A stretch of DNA of 10,004 nucleotides from Clostridium sp. CAG:632 (GTDB taxonomy: Bacteria; Bacillota; Clostridia; Lachnospirales; Lachnospiraceae), in NCBI GenBank assembly GCA_000431515.1, contig HF991315.1, positions 1,811 through 11,814 of the forward strand. The letters are read 5' to 3'. Shown in pieces: positions 4,026 through 10,004 of this stretch (within the stretch, counting starts at the first letter, position 1; each line of letters opens with the position of its first letter). Made by a program: the position numbers and the translations under genes. The notes beneath the pieces are model-generated. The model was not told the origin of the DNA. It saw only the letters and a program-made list of their open reading frames with translations, and searched no databases.

Positions 4026-6035
4026 TTGAAGAATTTATATATTGCAGAGAAACCGAGCGTAGCGCGGGAATTTGCAAAGGCGTTAAAAGTAAATGGCGGT
4101 AAGCATGACGGATATATCGAGGATGAGAATAGTATCGTCACCTGGTGTGTCGGACATCTGGTTACCATGAGCTATCCGGAGGTGTATGATCCGGCACTGG
4201 CGAAATGGAGTATGAATACAATCCCGTTTATTCCGGAACAGTTCCGATATGAGGTGATCGGGAATGCATCGAAGCAGTTCCAGATCGTCAAGGGACTCTT
4301 GAACCGGGAGGATGTCGGATGCATTTATGTCTGTACGGACTCCGGACGGGAAGGAGAATATATCTATCGTCTGGTAGACCGGATGGCGGAGGTTGATGCG
4401 AATAAGACGAAGAAGCGGGTCTGGATCGACTCACAGACAGAGGAAGAAATCCTGCGTGGAGTCCGGGAGGCGAAGGACCTTTCTGAGTATGATAACCTGT
4501 GTGCGGCAGCATATTCGCGTGCGAAGGAAGACTATCTGATGGGTATTAATTTCTCACGGGCGCTGACACTGAAATACGGCTATGCGGTCCGGAATTATCT
4601 GAATGAGAATCGGTCGGGAGCCATATCGGTCGGCCGGGTCATGACCTGTGTGCTAGGCATGGTCGTACAAAGAGAGCGGAGTATCCGGGAATTTGTCAAG
4701 ACACCGTTCTACCGGATCATGGCAAAGGTACAGGCAGAGGATGAGACCTTTGACGCGGAATGGCGCACGGTGGAAGGCAGCCGGTACTATCAGTCACCGA
4801 AGCTATATAAGGAGAATGGATTTAAGAACCGGGAGGATGCAGAGGCACTGATCCGGGAGATGAAGGATCCGGCTCCATATGAGATGAAGGTGGAGAAGAT
4901 CGAGAAAAAGGTAGAAAAGAAGAATCCACCGATGCTATACAATCTGGCGGATCTGCAGAATGACTGCTCCCGGCTGTTTAAAATCAGTCCGGATGAGACG
5001 CTGAAGATCGTGCAGGAACTATATGAGAAAAAGCTGGTCACCTATCCGCGAACCGATGCCAGAGTGCTGTCTACGGCTGTCAGTAAAGAAATCCACAAGA
5101 ATATCGGCGGATTGAGGAACTATCAGGCATTGGCAGGCTATGCGGCCCATATATTGGAAGAGGGCAGCTATAAAGGAATTGCAAAGACCAAATATGTCAA
5201 TGATAAGCAGATCACAGACCATTATGCCATCATTCCGACCGGTCAGGGATTCTCTGCGTTGAACTCGGTATCCCAGACGGCACAGGGCGTATATGAGATC
5301 ATAGCCAGACGGTTTCTGTCCGTATTTTATCCGCCGGCAGAATATCAGAAGGCATCCCTGACACTGGAGCGGAAAGGTGAGCATTTCTTCGCCAGCTTTA
5401 AGGTTCTGTATAAGCAGGGCTTCCTCGAGGTCGCAGGAAATGCATTCAACAGTGCCAGAAAAAAGGGCGAAGATGAGGAAGAAGAGAAGTTCAGTCCGGG
5501 CCTGATCAAATACATTGCCGGTTTGAAAAAGGGCAGCAGCGTTGAGGCACAGGATTTTGAGATCCGGGAAGGTGAGACGAAGCCACCGAGCCGTTATACC
5601 TCCGGTACACTGGTTATTGCCATGGAGAAGGCAGGCTCCGATATTGAGGAAGAGGAGCTGCGGGATTACATGAAGGGCAGTGGAATCGGCACCAGTGCGA
5701 CCCGTGCGGAGATCATCAAGAAGCTGATCAATATCCAGTACATGGCACTGAATAAGAAGACACAGGTGGTCACACCGACCTTAAAGGGTGAGATGATTTA
5801 TGACATTGTATATTATTCGATCAATGCCCTGTTGCAGCCGAAGCTGACAGCCAGCTGGGAGAAAGGGCTGGGTCAGGTGGAACGGGGTGAGATCACGGAG
5901 GAGCATTATATGAAGATTCTGGAGGATTTTGTCGTGAAAAAGACGGAACTGGTCAAGGGCCTGCAGAATCAGTATGCATTTACTCCATTGTTTGATAAAT
6001 CAGCAGCGTATTATAAGAAAGGAAGAGGAAAATGA
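4026..6035 (+). CDS. topB: DNA topoisomerase III (type IA)
   Basis: A 669-residue enzyme that relaxes negatively supercoiled DNA and decatenates single-stranded junctions via a transient 5'-phosphotyrosine. The Toprim domain opens with YIAEKPSVAREFAKAL (Glu8) and has CTDSGREGEYIYRL (Asp105, Glu109). The middle Asp of the DxDxE metal motif is Gly here, as I recall for other Firmicute TopB proteins. SVGRVMTCVLGMVVQRE and the active-site KKLVTYPRTDAR (Tyr340) follow, then GIGTSATRAEIIKKL of the catalytic core. No C-terminal zinc-ribbon Cys clusters are present. Start is TTG 4026: MKNLYIAEKPS matches the family's N-terminus, AGGA (4016-4019) is 6 bases away, and the next in-frame Met is far inside the fold. 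The stop overlaps the next gene by ATGA, so the two are translationally coupled. Divergent from the symporter. Confidence 0.95.
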   Translation: MKNLYIAEKPSVAREFAKALKVNGGKHDGYIEDENSIVTWCVGHLVTMSYPEVYDPALAKWSMNTIPFIPEQFRYEVIGNASKQFQIVKGLLNREDVGCIYVCTDSGREGEYIYRLVDRMAEVDANKTKKRVWIDSQTEEEILRGVREAKDLSEYDNLCAAAYSRAKEDYLMGINFSRALTLKYGYAVRNYLNENRSGAISVGRVMTCVLGMVVQRERSIREFVKTPFYRIMAKVQAEDETFDAEWRTVEGSRYYQSPKLYKENGFKNREDAEALIREMKDPAPYEMKVEKIEKKVEKKNPPMLYNLADLQNDCSRLFKISPDETLKIVQELYEKKLVTYPRTDARVLSTAVSKEIHKNIGGLRNYQALAGYAAHILEEGSYKGIAKTKYVNDKQITDHYAIIPTGQGFSALNSVSQTAQGVYEIIARRFLSVFYPPAEYQKASLTLERKGEHFFASFKVLYKQGFLEVAGNAFNSARKKGEDEEEEKFSPGLIKYIAGLKKGSSVEAQDFEIREGETKPPSRYTSGTLVIAMEKAGSDIEEEELRDYMKGSGIGTSATRAEIIKKLINIQYMALNKKTQVVTPTLKGEMIYDIVYYSINALLQPKLTASWEKGLGQVERGEITEEHYMKILEDFVVKKTELVKGLQNQYAFTPLFDKSAAYYKKGRGK

Positions 6036-6724
6036 GACAGGAAGAATTGCAGGAAGCATGTAAGGTAGATCGGTTATTTCATCAGCTGGAGGAAACTCTG
6101 GCGAAGGAATTACTGGAACAGGTAACATATCCATGGGAGGCATTAAAGGGCATCCATGACCTGATCCTGAACCTGGGTCCGACACTGCCGGAGGATATTT
6201 ATGAGGAGCGGGAGCCGCAGATCTGGATCGCAAGGTCAGCGAAGGTATATCCGACCGCGACCATTCTGGCACCGGCGATCATCGGACCGGATACGGAAGT
6301 ACGGCCGGGAGCCTTTATCCGGGGCAATGCGCTGGTTGGCTCCGGGTGTGTGATCGGAAATTCCACAGAGCTTAAGAATGTCATCATTTTTAATTCTGTA
6401 CAGGTGCCGCATTACAACTATGTGGGCGATTCGATCCTCGGCTATCATTCCCATATGGGAGCAGGCAGTATCACCAGCAATGTAAAAGCAGATAAGACCC
6501 CGGTAACCGTGAAGGCCGGAGAGGCGGGGATTCCGACCGGACTGAAAAAGTTCGGCGCTATTCTCGGTGACTGGGTTGAGATCGGTTGTAATACCGTACT
6601 GAATCCGGGTACCGTGGTCGGCAGAAAGAGCCATGTATATCCGGTATCCATGGTACGGGGTATGGTTCCTGCAGACAGTATTTATAAGAAGCAGGGAGAA
6701 GTTGCACAATTAAGAGAGAATTAA
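6032..6724 (+). CDS. Left-handed beta-helix acyltransferase, GlmU C-terminal-like
   Basis: A 230-residue protein with a helical N-terminal arm of about 60 residues and then hexapeptide repeats ([IV]-G/A-x4) from about 66 to 205. It resembles the acetyltransferase half of GlmU without the pyrophosphorylase half. VPHYNYVGDSILG and HMGAGSITSNVKADK line up with GlmU's GHLTYLGDAEIG and NIGAGTITCNYDG. By recall, His127 matches the catalytic His363 of E. coli GlmU and Tyr130 matches Tyr366. That suggests an active acetyl- or acyl-CoA-dependent transferase on an amino sugar or sugar nucleotide, probably trimeric; the substrate is unknown. Proteins like this are often labelled UDP-N-acetylglucosamine pyrophosphorylase, which would be wrong here because that domain is absent. 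The ATG overlaps the topB stop (ATGA) and AGGAAG (6020-6025) precedes it, so the pair forms a coupled operon. Confidence 0.85.
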   Translation: MRQEELQEACKVDRLFHQLEETLAKELLEQVTYPWEALKGIHDLILNLGPTLPEDIYEEREPQIWIARSAKVYPTATILAPAIIGPDTEVRPGAFIRGNALVGSGCVIGNSTELKNVIIFNSVQVPHYNYVGDSILGYHSHMGAGSITSNVKADKTPVTVKAGEAGIPTGLKKFGAILGDWVEIGCNTVLNPGTVVGRKSHVYPVSMVRGMVPADSIYKKQGEVAQLREN

Positions 6725-6741
6725 CACGCAATGAACAGAAA

Positions 6742-6788
6742 AACAGCATCCGGGGACAGATAACGCTATGTAATATCCGGATGCTGTT
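6742..6788. terminator. Terminator between the topB operon and the convergent membrane gene
   Basis: A perfect 12-bp stem, AACAGCATCCGG (6742-6753) with CCGGATGCTGTT (6777-6788), has a 23-base loop. On the - strand it is followed by TTTCTGTTC after a run of five T counting the arm's end, making it a good terminator for the gene ending at 6824. On the + strand the tail (CCTGTAG) lacks T's, so it stops the topB operon less certainly. Confidence 0.8.
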
Positions 6789-6823
6789 CCTGTAGTAACG
6801 GACCTGAAAAAGTCTGAACGGGA

Positions 6824-7270
6824 TTATTTATTTACAGTTGCTTTTTCCAGTGCATTCTTGATCGCCTGGGTAAGGATCACGGATGTATACTGGCTGTCTG
6901 CGGAGCAGGTCAGGTCATCGACTGATCCGATATCCGGAAGCTGGGCATTGATCTCTTCCAGAGCAGGAGTCAGGAGCGGGTACATGGTTTCTACGGTTTC
7001 GTTCAGGTTTACGATGGAGACATCGCAGATGCGGTTACTGTCTACGGTGACCCGGACATCCAGCTTGGAATCCCCCAGCTGAACGGTAGAGGAATAGACA
7101 CCGGGGATATAGGCAGAGGTTTCGGTAACTTCCGGATCTCCCTGTGGTGGCTTTTCGGGCAGAAACATGAACAGAAGGAGAAGAAGCAGAAGAATCCCCA
7201 GAACGACAAAAATCATCGTATAGATGAGTTCTTTTGCTTTTAATATTAAGATTTTGGTATTCGAACCCAT
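6824..7270 (-). CDS. Membrane-anchored protein with divergent FMN_bind-like domain
   Basis: A 148-residue protein with one very hydrophobic helix (about 16-37, seven consecutive Leu), a Pro-rich linker and an extracytoplasmic domain of about 95 residues. YIPGVYSSTVQLGDSKLDVRV, then VDSNRICDVSIVNLNET and the tail YTSVILTQAIKNALEKA, follow the FMN_bind pattern (GxYxGxx...V.V.v..g.I..v.v...ET...; YTS..i..Av..AL.kA). The usual S-G-A-T motif, whose Thr can carry covalent FMN, reads TCSADSQ (about 121-127), so flavinylation is doubtful. The protein may be a degenerate, structural relative. ATG 7270 is preferred to the in-frame GTG at 7279 because GAGAGGTGA sits 5-8 bases before it. No second redox gene (RnfG, NqrC or ApbE-type) is nearby. 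It is divergent from addB across 145 bases. Confidence 0.72.
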   Translation of the reverse strand: MGSNTKILILKAKELIYTMIFVVLGILLLLLLLFMFLPEKPPQGDPEVTETSAYIPGVYSSTVQLGDSKLDVRVTVDSNRICDVSIVNLNETVETMYPLLTPALEEINAQLPDIGSVDDLTCSADSQYTSVILTQAIKNALEKATVNK

Positions 7271-7415
7271 AACTGTCACCTCTCGTTTTCTATAGTTATA
7301 TATATTCAGTCCATTGGAAAATATGACAGAAGCCGGGAAGGAAAATCAAACAGATGGGATAGAGCGGGAACAGAGAATGCAGACGAAAACAAAGCAGACA
7401 GGTAAGGAGTAGCAT

Positions 7416-10004
7416 ATGATTCAGATTATAGAGGGAGCCAGCGGGTCCGGTAAAAGCCGGCTGGTATATGAGGAAATCATTCAGGCCGCCATGCGGGAGC
7501 CGGAGAAGACCTTTTTTCTTCTGGTGCCGGAGCAGTTTACCATGCAGGCGCAGCGGGATATTGTAACCATGCATCCCAGCCACGGAACCATGAATATTGA
7601 TATTGTCAGCTTTAAGCGGCTGGCATACCGGGTTTTTGAAGAACTGAATATCCGGACGGATCATGTCCTTGAGGATTTTGGGAAGAGCATGCTGTTGCAG
7701 AGAATCCTGCTGGAGCATCGCAGGGAGCTGCCATGCTTTGGCCCGTGTGTCAACAAGCCGGGATTTATCGATGAGCTGAAATCATTGATGACGGAGCTGT
7801 TCCAGTACCGGGTGGGACCGGAGGATATCAGACGGGTCTGCGGATCCGTGAAAGGGCATACAATGCTGAAGGGCAAGCTGGATGACCTGCTGCTCGTATA
7901 TGAGGAGTTTCAGAAGGAAGTGAAGGACTCCTATATCATAGCGGAACATGTCCTGGAAATGCTGGCAATGCACATTCCACAGTCGGAGCTGTTAGCCGGC
8001 AGTGTGATCTATCTGGATGGATTTACCGGATTTACACCGATACAGTATGAGGTGCTGGAGGCTCTGGCACAGGTATGTGATGCGATAACGATCACAGTTA
8101 CCATTGATGCAGAAAGTGCGCAGAAGGAGAGCTGCGCGGAGCATGAGCTGTTCTATCTAAGCAAGGATACGATCCGGAGGCTCTGCCGGATGGGAGAACG
8201 GCTGGAGGTCTATGTGGAGGAACGGTTTCTGGAGCAGAAGGGACCGAGATTTCAGGGAGCTCCGGAGCTTGGACATCTGGAGAATAATCTGTTCCGTTTT
8301 CCATATCAGGTATATCCGGAGGCTGTACAGAATATATATTTGCAGGCCTTTGGCACACCGAGGCAGGAGCTGCAGGCAGCAGGACGTCAGATCCGGGCAA
8401 TGGTGCGGGAAGGCAGATACCGGTTCCGGGACATTGCGGTCATTCATGGTGATCTGACCGGTCTGGAACCGATGGTAGAGGAGATCTTTCCCAAGCTTGA
8501 GATCCCGTATTTCATAGATACGAACCAGAGCATCTATATGAATCCCTGTCTGGAGGCTATTCGGGCGATTCTGGATATCACGGAATCCGATTATTCCTAC
8601 GAGAGTGTATTCCGGTTCTTAAAAACCGGCATTACATCATTGTCCATGGATGAGATCGAGCTTCTGGAAAACTATGTCTTAAAGAAGGGCATCCGGGGAC
8701 AGAGCTGGTGGAGAAAGGTCTTTGAAACAGGAGAAGTGACAGGAATCGGAGTCGAGGCAATCGGCCGCCGGGTATCGGAGATGCTGGCACCGTTTACACA
8801 GGCACTGAAGGAAGCACAGAAGGTACGGGACTATGTGGAGGTACTGAAACAATTTCTGCAGAGCTTTGAGCTGGAGAAGCAGCTGGAGGCAGCGGCGGAC
8901 GATTATGAAGAACAGGGGAATCTGGTGCTGTCCAAGGCCTACGAGCAGATCTATGATAAGCTTACGAATATCTGGGATAAAATGACAGAGATTCTGGGAG
9001 AGGAGATACTCTCATCGGAAGAATTCCGTAAGGTTCTGGAGACCGGATTAAATGATATTACGCTGGGCGTTATTCCACCGAGCATCGATCAGGTCATGAT
9101 CGGTGATATAGAGCGGAGCCGTCTGAACCATGTCAAGGTGCTGTTTGTTCTCGGTATTAATGACGGCATCATTCCAAAGGCGGCCGGAAGCAGTGGTATC
9201 CTCTCAGAGGCTGACCGGGCGATCCTGGGACAGGAGCTGGAGCTGGCACCGGATCCGAGAAGCCGTGTATTTACGGAGCAGTTTTATTTATATCAGAACC
9301 TGACGAAGCCATCCGGGGAACTGCATCTGATGTATCATATGCAGGATCAGGACGGAAATGAGGTGCTGCCGGCCTATCTGATCGGACGGATCCGGAGAAT
9401 CTTTCCGCAGCTGGAGGTGGACGGATATTCCACCGGAGAATTAAGCTGGGAGAACATTGAGACACCGGAGGACAGTACGGAGAATCTGATTGCTGCCCTG
9501 TTCCGGGAGGAGCCACTGTCGGAGGAAGAGGCGGGGCTCTGGAAGGAGCTGTGCAGCTATTATGAGAAGAATCAGCCGGAGCGGATCAGTCGGATTCAGG
9601 CCGGACTCTTATATAACAATCTGAATACGATCCTGTCTGCGGAAACGGCGGCGCGGTTATACGGTAAGGAGCTTCATACCAGTGTATCCAGACTGGAGAC
9701 CTACAGTCGGTGTCCGTATCAGTTCTTTCTGGAATATGGCCTGCAGTTAAAGAAGCGGGAGCAGAATGAGGTATCCTTAAGTGACATGGGAAGCCTTTTG
9801 CACCGCATTGTGGAAGGTGTATTTTCTCAGGTGGAGAAACGGAATGCAGAGACACTGGAGCTCTCAGATGCGGCAGAGAATGAATGGGAAACCGTAACGG
9901 ATGAGGCACTGCTTCAGATGGTGGAGCAGGAGATGCAGGAAGCTATTGCGCAGGAGGAGAAGGAGCATTTAAACCTGAGCGGCAGCAGTCGTCAGTTGTT
10001 GGAA
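7416..10004 (+). CDS. addB: AddAB helicase-nuclease subunit AddB, N-terminal 863 residues (3' end outside window)
   Basis: AddB pairs with AddA to resect double-strand breaks for RecA loading (the Firmicute counterpart of RecBCD). The frame is open from ATG 7416 to the window end. AAGGAG (7404-7409) precedes the start by 6 bases. Residues 7-14, GASGSGKS, form the Walker A loop. FFLLVPEQFTMQAQ (about 33-46) and YLDGFTGFTPIQYEVLEAL (about 199-217) are AddB helicase-like motifs. IGDIERSRLNHVKVLFVLG and NDGIIP (about 560-585) match the C-terminal helicase-like block. SRLETYSRCPYQFFLEYGL starts the RecB-type nuclease domain: Cys766 is the first of four iron-sulphur cluster Cys; the other three and the nuclease catalytic residues lie beyond the edge. 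Known AddB proteins are about 1150 residues, so roughly a quarter is missing; addA is expected next. The intergenic 7271-7415 shows no clear promoter boxes for either direction. Confidence 0.95.
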   Translation, partial: MIQIIEGASGSGKSRLVYEEIIQAAMREPEKTFFLLVPEQFTMQAQRDIVTMHPSHGTMNIDIVSFKRLAYRVFEELNIRTDHVLEDFGKSMLLQRILLEHRRELPCFGPCVNKPGFIDELKSLMTELFQYRVGPEDIRRVCGSVKGHTMLKGKLDDLLLVYEEFQKEVKDSYIIAEHVLEMLAMHIPQSELLAGSVIYLDGFTGFTPIQYEVLEALAQVCDAITITVTIDAESAQKESCAEHELFYLSKDTIRRLCRMGERLEVYVEERFLEQKGPRFQGAPELGHLENNLFRFPYQVYPEAVQNIYLQAFGTPRQELQAAGRQIRAMVREGRYRFRDIAVIHGDLTGLEPMVEEIFPKLEIPYFIDTNQSIYMNPCLEAIRAILDITESDYSYESVFRFLKTGITSLSMDEIELLENYVLKKGIRGQSWWRKVFETGEVTGIGVEAIGRRVSEMLAPFTQALKEAQKVRDYVEVLKQFLQSFELEKQLEAAADDYEEQGNLVLSKAYEQIYDKLTNIWDKMTEILGEEILSSEEFRKVLETGLNDITLGVIPPSIDQVMIGDIERSRLNHVKVLFVLGINDGIIPKAAGSSGILSEADRAILGQELELAPDPRSRVFTEQFYLYQNLTKPSGELHLMYHMQDQDGNEVLPAYLIGRIRRIFPQLEVDGYSTGELSWENIETPEDSTENLIAALFREEPLSEEEAGLWKELCSYYEKNQPERISRIQAGLLYNNLNTILSAETAARLYGKELHTSVSRLETYSRCPYQFFLEYGLQLKKREQNEVSLSDMGSLLHRIVEGVFSQVEKRNAETLELSDAAENEWETVTDEALLQMVEQEMQEAIAQEEKEHLNLSGSSRQLLE

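Noticed and set aside
6236..6709. 157-codon frame on the - strand
   Set aside because: It is antisense to the beta-helix acyltransferase, whose hexapeptide repeats are unmistakable; no ribosome site or family pattern is seen.
7296..7973. Several - strand frames over the start of addB
   Set aside because: They overlap one another and the clear AddB coding frame, and their products show no motifs.
1..10004. CRISPR array, insertion sequence, phage module, tRNA or rRNA
   Set aside because: No regularly spaced repeats, transposase motifs, terminal repeats with duplications, integrase or cloverleaf structures were found on reading both strands.

Overview
The window looks like chromosomal DNA of a clostridial Firmicute, most plausibly a gut Lachnospiraceae. 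This is inferred from the mix of families (AddB rather than RecBCD, a Firmicute-type TopB, a YunG-like protein, an AGCS symporter, CIRCE control), strong AGGAGG-type ribosome sites, near-consensus sigma-A promoters and moderate GC. I cannot name the species. No IS element, phage module, CRISPR array, tRNA or rRNA is visible.

Left part (1-1346, + strand, more AT-rich and accessory in character): the tail of a YoeB/Txe-type RNase toxin enters from the left edge. A consensus promoter (TTGACA-N17-TATAAT) then drives a small DUF5684-type membrane protein closed by an intrinsic terminator. A YunG-like cytoplasmic protein follows, and then a gene-poor stretch holding a doubtful 38-codon ORF with a TetR-like scrap.

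Heat-shock unit (1347-1977): a nearly perfect CIRCE operator contains the -35 box of the promoter for an Hsp20/alpha-crystallin small heat-shock protein. HrcA control can therefore be read from the sequence. A strong bipartite hairpin ends this unit and the convergent transporter gene.

Transporter unit (2028-3949, - strand): an AGCS sodium:alanine/glycine symporter with an extra domain of about 112 residues in a late loop. Its promoter fires into a leader of about 165 nt that has an intrinsic terminator almost at the transcription start and two mutually exclusive stems before the ribosome site. This leader and the inserted domain are the most unusual things in the window.

Divergent from it (3987-6724, + strand) is a two-gene operon: DNA topoisomerase III (TTG start) overlapping by ATGA a left-handed beta-helix acyltransferase that resembles the acetyltransferase half of GlmU. 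A hairpin separates it from a convergent membrane-anchored protein with an FMN_bind-like domain (6824-7270, - strand). Divergent from that, addB begins at 7416 and runs off the right edge; it encodes the AddB subunit of the AddAB recombination helicase-nuclease. The functions in the right half (topB, addB) concern DNA topology and break repair, but they lie in separate transcription units. I see no evidence that the whole window is one system.
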